From Kribbella antiqua (GTDB taxonomy: Bacteria > Actinomycetota > Actinomycetes > Propionibacteriales > Kribbellaceae), in NCBI RefSeq assembly GCF_004345665.1, contig NZ_SLWR01000006.1, forward strand, positions 87,667 to 151,666: a stretch of DNA of 64,000 bases, written 5' to 3'. The position numbers were made by a program, and so were the translations under genes. Below the pieces are notes generated by a model. That model was not told the origin of the DNA and did not search any database. It was given only the letters and a program-made list of their open reading frames with translations. How positions within the stretch are numbered: position 1 is the stretch's first letter; each line of letters begins with the position of its first letter. Positions 34,001 through 41,165 of this stretch are shown piece by piece.

Positions 34001-35661
34001 GCAGCAACCTGGGTACGACGGCAAGCGTCACCGACAAGGCCGGGAACCAGAAGGCCGCCTCGGTCAACGGGATCAAGATCGACCGTACGGCGCCTGTCGT
34101 CAACGGCGGGCCGACTACGAGCCCGAACGCGGCCGGCTGGTACCGGGACCAGGTCGTCGTCGACTTCACCTGCACCGACAACCTGTCCGGCATCGCCTTC
34201 TGCCCGACCAGCAAGATCATCTCGGGCGACGGTGCGAACCAGAGCGTCACCAGCGACCCCGCCGGCGACAAGGCCGGCAACGACGGCGCCGGCAAGACCG
34301 TCAGCGGTATCAACCTCGACGGTACGGCGCCAAGTACGACGGCCAACAACCAGTGCACCAAGGTCAACGGCTACTGCACCGGTCCGACGGCGAGCGTCGT
34401 ACTGTCGGCCAATGACGGGCTGTCCGGTGTGAAGGAGCTGCACTACAAGATCGACGGCGGCTCAGAGCAGACGGCGGCGGGCGCGAGCAAGACCGTCAGC
34501 GTCCCGCTCGATGGCAGCGGCTCGGGCACAGTGACCTACTGGGCCGTGGACAACGCCGGCAACGCGGAGACGGCCAACTCGGTCGCGCTGAAGTGGGACA
34601 ACATCGCCCCGACCGTCACGCACACTGTCAGCCCGGCGCCGAACGCGAACGACTGGAATAAGAGCGACGCCACCGTCACCTTCACGGCCAAGGACGACGA
34701 TGCGGGCTCCGGCGTGGCGAGCACGTCCGCACCGGTGACCGTCTCGACCGAGACGTCCGGGCAGGCCGTCACCGGCTCGGCGACGGACACCGCCGGGAAC
34801 GTCGGCACCGACTCCGTCACCATCAGGCTCGACAAGACGGAGCCAGTGATCACCGCGGCGATCGTCAGCGGAACCAAGGGCACCAACGGCTGGTACGTCG
34901 GCCCGGTCGGCGTCCACTTCACCTGCTCGGACAGCCTGTCGGGTGTCGCCACCTGCCCGGACGACGTGACGCTGACTGACAACGGCGCCAACACCGCCAC
35001 GGGTACGGCGACCGACAAGGCCGGCAACAGCGCCACCGCCACACTGCCGGGGATCACCATCGACAAGGAGTCGCCGACGATCACCAACGTCAACGTCGCC
35101 GGCGGATTCTTCGTCCTCGGTGCTGTCCCAGCCGCGACCTGCACGGCCTCCGACAGCTACTCCGGACTGGCCGGGTGCACGGTGACAGTGACTGGTGGGA
35201 CGCCGAACGGTGTCGGCACCTTCGCCTACACCGCGACCGCGACCGACAAGGCCGGCAACAAGGTGACGACGAGCGGCACCTACAAGGTGGTCTACCGCTT
35301 CGACGGTTACCTCCAGCCGATCAACGACACGGCGCACCAGGTCGGCCTGGCGACGAGCGTCTTCAAGGCGGGTAGCACCGTCCCGGCGAAGTTCCAGCTG
35401 AAGAAGGCGGACGGCACCGTCGTACCGGCCAACACCGCCCCGGCCTGGCTCACTCCGGTCAAGGGCAGTTCGATGAGCCTGCCGGTGGACGAGAGCGTGT
35501 ACTCGGCGTCGTCCGACAGCGGCAGCACCTACCGCTACGACGCGTCGGCACAGCAGTACATCTACAACTGGAAGACCGGTGCCGGAGGCAACTACTACCG
35601 GATCGGCGTCAGCCTCGACGACGGTCAGTCCTACACCGTCAACATCGGCCTGCGGAACTGA
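31030..35661 (+). CDS. Secreted Ig-like repeat protein with PxKF-type C terminus
   Basis: This is a 1,543-residue exported protein. A Sec-type signal peptide (~1-40, cleavage near 'QPAQAS') leads into about sixteen immunoglobulin-like repeats of ~80-95 residues. Each is marked by 'DKTAP', 'GWYNDDVTVT..C.DS.SGV' and 'A.D.AGN'. The C-terminal ~115 residues 'FDGYLQPINDTAHQVGLATSVFKAGSTVPAKFQLKKADG' are the PxKF-type module. There is no LPXTG or transmembrane end, so it is probably released or bound non-covalently. It is likely an adhesin or polymer-binding surface protein. Start ATG 31030 has GGGGAG six bases upstream. Only a few repeats contain Cys pairs. The divergent kinase may sense conditions for it, but that is inference. 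Confidence 0.88.
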   Translation: MSDQQFLPARRRGRRLLAVAAAITALIGTSLAQPAQASSVTSASFSGGSGTVTAGGAVYAKQGGALTLTVNTTADTKCVDVAGAFSSHQTSATAKSTWTFSTTAGTGNGVQAVTATASNGFNGQGKCTGPSGSSEASYTLDNTGPTLAAALSPAPNAAGWNKANTSITWAAADSGSGIGSGPAPATDSVTTNTAGVLKTATAADRLGNAGDGSVLVKLDKTGPTISGTSAPAPNASGWNNTDVTVSLTCTDALSGIKSCSGGGSVVLTTEGANQSVPGTAIDNADNAASTSLSGINIDKTAPSLSGTPTTAANADGWYNSDVAIKWTAADALSGLATAAPANSTITGEGTGLKATASTSDKAGNSTTADSSAVKIDRTAPITALSGTSNAWSNGDVTVDLAASDNLSGLASTSYAIDGGAPQTGTAFTLSSDGDHTVTFFSTDKAGNAETPQTAHVKIDKTAPTIGHTFAPQNYTDGSWTNQDVTVTFECADTGSGVAACTAPVSTSTEAAGQQIVGTAKDQAGNSASDTAVVSIDKTAPTITAAPDRAANDNGWYNDDVTVTYTASDSLSGVASTSPAKVLGEGTNQSATGTATDAAGNSASDTAVVSVDKTAPVLTASFASGWHTDDVLVTWSCTDARSGVATGPADETVTGEGDDLSSTATCTDRAGNQATKTVSGIKIDRNAAATSATVPAPLASGWYAEAVQVTLTGNDPLSGVSATYYSVDGGAAQSYGGPFAFATKGTHTITYWSKDVAGNTEDQTGNSITLKIDGNAPVTTVINPISPASGWFVISGIPVAFDANDAESGIAATYYQLDGGDVQTYGGPFTEELATGNHSISYWSVDLAGNAEAKQTTLVKVDTIAPAITGTRSPAPNAHGWNNTSVDVKFICTDADSGIDGIAGCGPDTTVSSEGADQSVQGDTQDTAGNANSTTVGSINIDKTAPSLTGTATTDPNGAGWYTGDVKIAWSADDGLSGVETQPADSTITGEGSNLGTTASVTDKAGNQKAASVNGIKIDRTAPVVNGGPTTSPNAAGWYRDQVVVDFTCTDNLSGIAFCPTSKIISGDGANQSVTSDPAGDKAGNDGAGKTVSGINLDGTAPSTTANNQCTKVNGYCTGPTASVVLSANDGLSGVKELHYKIDGGSEQTAAGASKTVSVPLDGSGSGTVTYWAVDNAGNAETANSVALKWDNIAPTVTHTVSPAPNANDWNKSDATVTFTAKDDDAGSGVASTSAPVTVSTETSGQAVTGSATDTAGNVGTDSVTIRLDKTEPVITAAIVSGTKGTNGWYVGPVGVHFTCSDSLSGVATCPDDVTLTDNGANTATGTATDKAGNSATATLPGITIDKESPTITNVNVAGGFFVLGAVPAATCTASDSYSGLAGCTVTVTGGTPNGVGTFAYTATATDKAGNKVTTSGTYKVVYRFDGYLQPINDTAHQVGLATSVFKAGSTVPAKFQLKKADGTVVPANTAPAWLTPVKGSSMSLPVDESVYSASSDSGSTYRYDASAQQYIYNWKTGAGGNYYRIGVSLDDGQSYTVNIGLRN

Positions 35662-35670
35662 TCCAACGCT

Positions 35671-35698
35671 GAGCAGCCTCCCGGGCGGGAGGCTGCTC
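35671..35698 (+). terminator. Terminator hairpin after Ig-repeat gene
   Basis: A perfect 12-bp stem (GAGCAGCCTCCC 35671-35682 with 35687-35698) and a GGGC loop lie 10 bases after the stop codon. Confidence 0.85.
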
Positions 35699-35699
35699 C

Positions 35700-35739
35700 G
35701 ATGGCCGGCAGGAAGATCCCCGTTGCCCTGCCGGCCATC
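35700..35739. terminator. Second tandem hairpin
   Basis: A perfect 13-bp stem (GATGGCCGGCAGG 35700-35712 with 35727-35739) and a 14-base loop directly follow the first hairpin. It can act for either strand. Confidence 0.75.
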
Positions 35740-35745
35740 ACCTTG

Positions 35746-35901
35746 TCAGTCAAGTGACAGGTAGATGACGTTGCCCGTCTTCCAGTAGATCCCGTACAGG
35801 ACGCTCAGCAGGATCGACAGCCCGACCGTGATGGCCGGGAACGTCATGTGGAACATCACCGTGATGGCGAACTGCCAGCGGGACAGGTCGAGGAGACTCG
35901 T
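35746..35901 (-). pseudogene. cydA 5' remnant (cytochrome bd oxidase subunit I)
   Basis: This is a 51-codon frame whose peptide reads 'LLDLSRWQFAITVMFHMTFPAITVGLSILLSVLYGIYWKTGNVIYL'. It matches the start of cytochrome bd subunit I, including the heme-ligand His region 'FH..F...T.G'. The frame then stops after ~50 of the normal ~450-500 residues (TGA 35746-35748). A ribosome site GGAGAG is present 5 bases before an ACG codon (35899-35901) where ATG should stand, so the start is also lost. It lies between the Ig-repeat gene and the efflux gene. No other cyd part is near. Confidence 0.72.
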
Positions 35902-35914
35902 GACGGCTCTCCGG

Positions 35915-37375
35915 TCAGGCGTCGAGGACGGGCGCGACCGCGGCCGCCTTGGTGAAGCGCGGCAGTACGGCGGCGCCGACGGCGAGCAGGGCGATGATGA
36001 CCATCTGCACGGACTCGACGGTGGCGAAGGCGTGTGGGGTGTTGTGCTCGGCGCGCGCGAGGTAGAGGGTGCCGAGGGTCGCCACGCCGAGCGCCAGGCC
36101 GCTTTGCTGCAAGGTGATCAGTACGCCGCTGCCCACGCCGCCGAGGTGAGTCGGTACGTCGGCCAGCACGCTGCGGAACAGGCCGGCGAACAACATCGAT
36201 CCACCGGCACCGGACAGCGCCAGCGGAACCGCCATGTCCCAGAGGTGTACGTGCGGCCAGCGGTCGACGACGACGGCAATCAGTGAGGCGAGGCCGGCGA
36301 GCTGGATGATCGCACCAGCCGACAGCGCGGCCCGGCCGAAGCGGCCGATCAGCCGCGGCGCGAACACAGAGCCGAGGAAGAACATCAACGCCATTGGCAG
36401 GATCGCCAGGCCACCATGGAGTGCGTCCTCGTGCAGCCCGTCCTGGACGGTCAGGGCGAAGACGAACATGAACGCGCCGAAGCCGATGCTGAACGCGAAC
36501 AGCATCACCAGGCCACGCGACATCGACGGCAGCTTCAGCAGCGACGGCGGCATCAACGGGATCTGACCACGCCGCTCGGCACGGCGCTCGACCATTGCGG
36601 TCGCCACACCGAGCACGCAGGCGAGGGCGACCATCGCCCACGTCCACCACGGCCAGCCGAGCGAGTGCCCTTCGGTGAGCGGCACCAGTACGGCGGTGAG
36701 CGTGGCGGCGAACAGCACCGTGCCGGCGAGGTCGATGCCGACTGGATGGTCCGAACGGGTGGCGGGGACGATCCGCGACGCGACCACCAGGACGACGAGG
36801 CCGATGGGAACGTTGACCAGGAAGATCGGGCGCCAGGACGCGCTGGCGATATCGGCGCTGACCAGCAGGCCGCCGACCAGCTGCCCGACCACCGCCGCGA
36901 TGCCCGACGTGGCGCCGTACAGGGCGAGGGCGCGGGCCTTGCGTTCGTGCTCGAGGGTGTGGTGGAACGTCGCGAGTACTTGCGGGATGAGCAGGGCGGC
37001 GGTGGCGCCTTGGACGATGCGGGCGCCGATCAGTACGCCGACGGTCGGTGCGAAGCCGCAGGCCGCCGAGGCCACGACGAAACCGACAAGGGCACCGAGG
37101 AAGACGCGGTGGCGGCCGAAGCGGTCGCCCAGCCGGCCGCCCAGGACCAGAAGAGCGGCGTAGGCGACGCCGTACCCGGCGATCACCAGCTCCAGCTCGG
37201 ACGCCGAGGCATGCAACGAGGCGTCGATGCTCGGCAGCGCGACGTTAGTGATGAAGAAGTCCATGATCGGCAGGAACGCGCCGGCCAGCAGGAAGAACAC
37301 ACCGGCCGGGTGCAACCCGCCGGCCAGCGCGACCGACCGGGGTGAGTCCGGCCGGGCGGTGAGAGTGACGGACAT
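35915..37375 (-). CDS. DHA2-type MFS multidrug transporter
   Basis: This is a 486-residue membrane protein with ~14 helices. 'FLPIMDFFITNVALPSIDASL' (helix 1, the D-x-x-I-V-N-V-A-L-P motif), 'GGRLGDRFGRHRVF' (motif A) and 'GATSGIAAVVGQLVGGLL' (motif C) identify the EmrB/QacA/DHA2 exporters. It pumps drugs or small organic molecules with proton exchange. GGAG sits 5 bases before ATG 37375. A divergent MarR regulator is at 37467, and the AT-rich gap between them holds several inverted repeats. Confidence 0.92.
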   Translation of the reverse strand: MSVTLTARPDSPRSVALAGGLHPAGVFFLLAGAFLPIMDFFITNVALPSIDASLHASASELELVIAGYGVAYAALLVLGGRLGDRFGRHRVFLGALVGFVVASAACGFAPTVGVLIGARIVQGATAALLIPQVLATFHHTLEHERKARALALYGATSGIAAVVGQLVGGLLVSADIASASWRPIFLVNVPIGLVVLVVASRIVPATRSDHPVGIDLAGTVLFAATLTAVLVPLTEGHSLGWPWWTWAMVALACVLGVATAMVERRAERRGQIPLMPPSLLKLPSMSRGLVMLFAFSIGFGAFMFVFALTVQDGLHEDALHGGLAILPMALMFFLGSVFAPRLIGRFGRAALSAGAIIQLAGLASLIAVVVDRWPHVHLWDMAVPLALSGAGGSMLFAGLFRSVLADVPTHLGGVGSGVLITLQQSGLALGVATLGTLYLARAEHNTPHAFATVESVQMVIIALLAVGAAVLPRFTKAAAVAPVLDA

Positions 37376-37390
37376 CTCGACTCCAGGTGA

Positions 37391-37444
37391 TTATGGCTCG
37401 ATAACTATTAAGGCAGAATTAGTATGCGTTCATAACTATGAGCC
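37391..37444. promoter_or_regulatory. Operator region between efflux pump and MarR gene
   Basis: This is an unusually AT-rich stretch with TCATA-AC-TATGA (37430-37441), TTAT-N6-ATAA (37391-37404) and GGCTC/GAGCC at the outer ends (37395-37399 and 37440-37444). These inverted repeats are the likely MarR targets for both divergent genes. Confidence 0.6.
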
Positions 37445-37454
37445 GACAATCACC

Positions 37455-37469
37455 TAGGCTGGCGATGTG
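37455..37469 (+). promoter_or_regulatory. Leaderless-type -10 for MarR gene
   Basis: TAGGCT (37455-37460), 6 bases, GTG 37467. Confidence 0.55.
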
Positions 37470-37946
37470 ACGAAGCAGCCATTGCCAGCGGAGGACGGCT
37501 GGGTCGAGCTGGCCGACCTGGCGTTGATCATCAGCCGCGAGATCCAGTACCGCGGCTACACGGACAAGGACGCTGTCGGGCTGACTCAGTCCGAGGGGAT
37601 GGTGATGCGCTACCTGGTCACGGGTGAGCCCGCCGCCCCCAGTCAGATCGCCGCCGCGACGGGGCTCCAGCGAACCAACCTCTCGACAACCCTGCGTGGC
37701 CTCGAAAACAAAGGCCTCATCCGCCGCCAGGCCAGTCCGTCCGACGGCCGCGGAGTCACCGTCAGCCGCACCGAGCGCGGCCGCGTCAACCACGTCGCGG
37801 TGAGACACGAGTGGGCGCGAGCCGTCAGCGAAGCCGCCGCCCACGACGACACCCACCTCGAGGCAGCCCTGACCCTCCTCACGGCGATCAAGGACGGCCT
37901 GACGCAGAACCGTCCCCCAACCCCCTCCCGCCATCCACCGGCCTAA
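37467..37946 (+). CDS. MarR family regulator
   Basis: This 159-residue protein has the MarR layout. An N-terminal helix is followed by 'LTQSEGMVMRYLVTGEPAAPSQIAAATGLQRTNLSTTLRGLENKGLIRRQASPSDGRGVTVSRTERG' (~40-105), in which the wing ('SPSDGRGV') follows the recognition helix. It probably represses the divergent DHA2 pump and itself; a drug ligand would relieve this. The C-terminal tail is short. The neighbouring operator-like repeats support the assignment. Confidence 0.9.
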   Translation: MTKQPLPAEDGWVELADLALIISREIQYRGYTDKDAVGLTQSEGMVMRYLVTGEPAAPSQIAAATGLQRTNLSTTLRGLENKGLIRRQASPSDGRGVTVSRTERGRVNHVAVRHEWARAVSEAAAHDDTHLEAALTLLTAIKDGLTQNRPPTPSRHPPA

Positions 37947-37976
37947 AGCCGGCGTCGAGTGGAGGTGCAGGCTGCG

Positions 37977-38555
37977 TCAGTCGGTTTCGTCCTGGGTGGG
38001 TGGCAGGGTGGGGTAGTCGAGGATGGGGTAGAGGCCGACGGTGAAGCCGTAGGTGGTGTTGCCGGCTCGGGGGAGTTGGTCGAACTCGTGGATGATGCGG
38101 TCGACCCGCTGCCAGAACTCGGCGGCGCGCTCCTCCGGGATCCGCGCGTGCCGGATGAACGAGCGGAGTTGGCCGGCGTCGTACGCCGTCTTGGACTCCT
38201 CCGCGGCGACCTCGAAGTCGTTGAAGTCCGGTGGGAGCCGGCCGTCGGCCCGGCCTAGACCGACGAAGAACATCCGGGCGGCGCGGCCGTAGAAGCGTTC
38301 CTCGATGGCGCGGACGCGGCGGGTCCGGACGACCCGCAGTACGCCGGCGTCGGTCAGCACCTTCACGTGGTGCGCGACCGTGCTCTTGGGGCGCTTGACC
38401 GCGGTGGCCAGCTCGGTCACGGTCGCCGCGCGCTCGTGCAGCAGGCCGAGGATCGTCGTACGCAGCGGGTCGCTGATCGCGCGAACCTGCTCCACAGTCG
38501 TGAGCTCGAGGGTGTCCGCGAGGTCGTAATCCGGCACCGGGCTATTGATCGACAT
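37977..38555 (-). CDS. ArsR-type winged-helix regulator
   Basis: This 192-residue protein has an N-terminal ArsR/HTH_20 domain at ~20-85: 'EQVRAISDPLRTTILGLLHERAATVTELATAVKRPKSTVAHHVKVLTDAGVLRVVRTRRVRAIEERFYGR'. The C-terminal ~100 residues form a separate ligand or dimer region. It lacks the metal-binding cysteine motifs of SmtB/ArsR, so it is a non-metal regulator. It is divergent from the hydrolase at 38614, and an inverted repeat (ATCGG ... CCGAT, 38557-38581) lies between, so it probably controls that gene. Confidence 0.86.
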   Translation of the reverse strand: MSINSPVPDYDLADTLELTTVEQVRAISDPLRTTILGLLHERAATVTELATAVKRPKSTVAHHVKVLTDAGVLRVVRTRRVRAIEERFYGRAARMFFVGLGRADGRLPPDFNDFEVAAEESKTAYDAGQLRSFIRHARIPEERAAEFWQRVDRIIHEFDQLPRAGNTTYGFTVGLYPILDYPTLPPTQDETD

Positions 38556-38556
38556 G

Positions 38557-38581
38557 ATCGGATTAGACTAGCATCGCCGAT
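38557..38581. promoter_or_regulatory. Inverted repeat between ArsR and hydrolase genes
   Basis: ATCGG (38557-38561) and CCGAT (38577-38581) flank a TAGACT hexamer (38564-38569). It lies 2 bases before the ArsR start and is a candidate operator for both directions. Confidence 0.5.
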
Positions 38582-38613
38582 TGTTCGAGATATTTGGATC
38601 ATTGGAGCGGATC

Positions 38614-39195
38614 ATGGCCGAGATCGTGCTGTACCACCACTCGCAGGGACTCACCGAAGGGGTGCAGGCGTTCGCCGACGAGCTGCGCAAGGCCGGTCAC
38701 ACGGTCCACACCCCCGACATGTACGAGGGGCGCACCTTCGAGACGATCGAGGAGGGTATGACATACGCGCGGGAGACCGGCTTCGGCACCGTGAAGGACC
38801 GCGGCCTCGCGGCCGTCGAGGGGCTTGGTGACGCGCTGGTCTACGCCGGTTTCTCGCTCGGCGTGATGCCGGCGCAGGAGCTGGCTCAAACCCGTGCGGG
38901 AGCGAAGGGAGCGCTGTTCCTGCATGCGTGTCTGCCGGTGTCGGAGTTCGGTGCGGCGTGGCCGTCGGCTGTTCCGGTCCAGGTGCACGCGATGGACGCG
39001 GACCCGTTCTTCGTCGAGGACGGCGGCGACATCGACGCCGCCCGCGCCCTGGTCGCCTCAACCGACCAGGCCGAACTCTTCCTCTACCCCGGCAAGGAAC
39101 ACATCTTCACCGACTCGTCGCTCGAGGCGTACGACGCTCCAGCGACCCAACTCCTCACCCAGCGAGTCCTCACCTTCCTCGCCGGGATCCGCTGA
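38614..39195 (+). CDS. Dienelactone hydrolase family protein
   Basis: This 193-residue alpha/beta hydrolase has 'EIVLYHHSQGLTEGVQAFADELRKAGHTVHTPDMYEG' at its N terminus and a nucleophile-elbow position 'YAGFSLGVMPAQELA' (~75). That position holds Ser (G-F-S-L-G), in place of the Cys in true dienelactone hydrolases. The His and Asp parts are 'VQVHAMDADPFF' and 'LFLYPGKEHIFTDSS'. I chose ATG 38614 (TTGGAGCGG upstream). Substrate is unknown. A 16-bp tandem duplication covers its stop. Confidence 0.85.
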   Translation: MAEIVLYHHSQGLTEGVQAFADELRKAGHTVHTPDMYEGRTFETIEEGMTYARETGFGTVKDRGLAAVEGLGDALVYAGFSLGVMPAQELAQTRAGAKGALFLHACLPVSEFGAAWPSAVPVQVHAMDADPFFVEDGGDIDAARALVASTDQAELFLYPGKEHIFTDSSLEAYDAPATQLLTQRVLTFLAGIR

Positions 39196-39212
39196 CGCCG
39201 GGATCCGCTGAC
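39181..39212. repeat. Exact 16-bp tandem duplication
   Basis: GCCGGGATCCGCTGAC occurs twice back to back (39181-39196, 39197-39212). The first copy holds the codons and TGA at the end of the hydrolase gene. Confidence 0.95.
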
Positions 39213-39220
39213 CCGAGTGC

Positions 39221-39271
39221 GCCGAGTCGTGGATTTGGGTCGAGGAGGTCGACCATTTTCCACGACTCGGC
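39221..39271. terminator. Bidirectional terminator, nested hairpin
   Basis: A perfect 13-bp stem (GCCGAGTCGTGGA 39221-39233 with 39259-39271) encloses a smaller GGTCGA/TCGACC hairpin. It lies between convergent genes at 39195 and 39295. Confidence 0.75.
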
Positions 39272-39294
39272 GAGGAGATCCGGGCGGGCTGGGG

Positions 39295-39522
39295 TCAGAG
39301 GGCGTGGAGTTTGGCGAAGGGGGCTTGGACGCGGACCAGTTTGCCGGCGCCGAAGTCGACGACCACGGCGTAGCCGCCGTCGACGGAGCTGATCCGGCCC
39401 AGGCCTTCCTTGTCGTGGGACACGCGCTGGCCGACCTCGAAGACCTTGACCGGGTCCGGCACGCGGGGTTTGAACGGGCTCGTGGACAGGTGACGACGCG
39501 TCGTTGCTCGGTAGGAATCCAT
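39295..39522 (-). CDS. Small conserved protein, CarD/RNAP-interacting-like
   Basis: This 75-residue protein has an N-terminal 'MDSYRATTRRHLSTSPFKPRVPDP' and a C-terminal 'KVFEVGQRVSHDKEGLGRISSVDGGYAVVVDFGAGKLVRVQAPFAKLHAL'. The second part resembles a Tudor/CarD-like fold (F..G..V.H...G.G.I..V....v.VdFG...r.V......l). CarD-type modules bind RNA polymerase; here the domain stands alone, so any link to transcription is inference. GGAAG precedes ATG 39522 by 4 bases. Confidence 0.7.
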   Translation of the reverse strand: MDSYRATTRRHLSTSPFKPRVPDPVKVFEVGQRVSHDKEGLGRISSVDGGYAVVVDFGAGKLVRVQAPFAKLHAL

Positions 39523-39570
39523 CAGGCTTCCAGTATGCGCGTCCACCCCACATGCACGGAACCTGTACGG

Positions 39571-41043
39571 TCAGGAAACTACTGCTTGCGCGGTCGCGGC
39601 GCTCGGGGACTCAGTGGCGGGAGCCGCCCGGCGGGTGGGGATGAAGGACGCGATGGCCAGCGCGGTGAGCGCGGCGCCGGCGCCGATGATCAGTACGACG
39701 CGGAACCCGTTCTGCGACGGAAGCGTGTAACCGCCGAGGCTGATGGTCAGCTGCGCCAGGATGACGCCCGCGATCGCGCTGGAGACCGAGGTGCCGATCG
39801 AGCGCATCAGGGTGTTCAGGCTGTTCGCGGCCGCGGTCTCCGAAACCGGTACGGCGGACATGATCAGCGCGGGCATGGCGCCGTACGCGAGACCGATGCC
39901 GGCGCCGATCAGGATCGAGACGAGCACCAGCTGCCAGACCTCCGCCATCAGCACGGTGCCGACGCCGTAGCCGGCGGCGACCACGACGGCGCCGAGCATC
40001 AGGGTGACCTTCGGGCCGCGGGACTTGGAGATCTTCGCAGACAGCGGCGCGGTCAGCAGCATCACCAGGCCGGACGGACCCATCACGAGGCCGGCGCCGA
40101 GCATCGACTGCCCGAGACCGAAACCGGTTGCCTTAGGCATCTGCAGCAACTGCGGCAGGACCAGCGACATCGCGAACATCGCGAACCCGAACACCATCGA
40201 CGCGAGGTTCGTCAGCAGCACCTGAGGCCGCACCGTGGTCCGCAGGTCGACCAAAGGTTCGGTGGTACGACGTTCCCACCAGGCCCACAGCACCAACGCC
40301 ACAACCGCCAGCGCGAACAGGCCGAGCGTACGCCCGCCGGTCCAGCCCCAGTCGGCGCCCTGAGAGATTGCCAATAGCAACGAAATCAGGCCGACTGAGA
40401 GCCCGGCCCCGCCGATCAGGTCGAAGCGTCCGCCCGACCGTACCGAGGACTCCGGGACAAAGCGCAGTACCAGCGCGAAGACCACGACACCCAGCGCGGC
40501 GGAGATCCAGAACAGGGCGTGCCAGTTGGTGTTCTCCGCGAGCAGCGCCGCCGCGGGCAGACCCAGGGCGCCACCGACACCGAGTGATGCGCTCATCTGG
40601 GCGGTCGCTGTACCGAGCTTCTCGGACGGCAGCTCGTCGCGCATGATGCTGATGCCGAGCGGGATGACTCCAGAGGCGAGGCCCTGCAGTGCGCGGCCGA
40701 CGATCATCGGTGTGAGCGAGCTGCTGAGCGCGGCAACGACCGAGCCGGTGACGAGCATGGCCAGGCTGATCAGCAGCATCCGGCGCTTGCCGTACATGTC
40801 GCCGAGCCGGCCCATGATCGGCGTCGCGACGGCGGCCGCGAGCAGGGTGGCGGTGATCGCCCACGCCGTTCCGGAGGCCGAGGCGTTCAGGAGTTTGGGC
40901 AGCTCCGGTACCAGCGGGATCACCAGGGTCTGCATCAGCGCGACCGTGATGCCGGCCGAAGCGAGCACCGGTACGACGGCACCCGTGCGTACCGGCGCTG
41001 GTGGCGCACCAGCCGCAGCCGAGTCGGTGGGAACAGCGGACAT
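39571..41043 (-). CDS. DHA2-type MFS transporter
   Basis: This is a 490-residue carrier with ~14 helices. 'GTAWAITATLLAAAVATPIMGRLGDMYGKRRML' contains the motif A loop 'GRLGDMYGKRRM' (~80), and 'AQMSASLGVGGALGLPAAALL' provides motif C. The N-terminal 'VVPVLASAGITVALMQTLVIPLVPELPKLL' is close to EmrB/QacA exporters. It has GGAGG before ATG 41043. It is divergent from the P450 cassette and shares a gap full of inverted repeats, so it may export the P450 product or its inducer; that is inference. Confidence 0.9.
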   Translation of the reverse strand: MSAVPTDSAAAGAPPAPVRTGAVVPVLASAGITVALMQTLVIPLVPELPKLLNASASGTAWAITATLLAAAVATPIMGRLGDMYGKRRMLLISLAMLVTGSVVAALSSSLTPMIVGRALQGLASGVIPLGISIMRDELPSEKLGTATAQMSASLGVGGALGLPAAALLAENTNWHALFWISAALGVVVFALVLRFVPESSVRSGGRFDLIGGAGLSVGLISLLLAISQGADWGWTGGRTLGLFALAVVALVLWAWWERRTTEPLVDLRTTVRPQVLLTNLASMVFGFAMFAMSLVLPQLLQMPKATGFGLGQSMLGAGLVMGPSGLVMLLTAPLSAKISKSRGPKVTLMLGAVVVAAGYGVGTVLMAEVWQLVLVSILIGAGIGLAYGAMPALIMSAVPVSETAAANSLNTLMRSIGTSVSSAIAGVILAQLTISLGGYTLPSQNGFRVVLIIGAGAALTALAIASFIPTRRAAPATESPSAATAQAVVS

Positions 41044-41069
41044 CACGAGCCTCCGGGAGACGGGATAGA

Positions 41070-41121
41070 TAGTTGGTTTCTGCAACTAGACTTTAAGTCA
41101 GGCAGTTGACTTAAACAAGTC
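41070..41121. promoter_or_regulatory. Three inverted repeats between efflux and P450 genes
   Basis: TAGTTG-N7-CAACTA (41070-41088), GACTT-T-AAGTC (41089-41099) and GACTT-N4-AAGTC (41108-41121) sit in the 122-bp gap. TTGACT (41106-41111) is a good -35 for the P450 operon and overlaps the third repeat. They are likely operators for the cassette's TetR or another regulator. Confidence 0.6.
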
Positions 41122-41165
41122 CACCGGGCAAGCTGGAGCCGAAATCAACTCGGAGGTGATTTCCT

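Noticed and set aside
31359..34443. Several long minus-strand frames under the Ig-repeat gene
   Set aside because: They repeat because the coding repeats on the plus strand repeat. They lack plausible starts and domains.
31600..35200. Regularly spaced repeats suggesting a CRISPR array
   Set aside because: The repeats are ~250 bp, in frame, and encode Ig-like domains with diverged codons. No short identical repeats or spacers exist.
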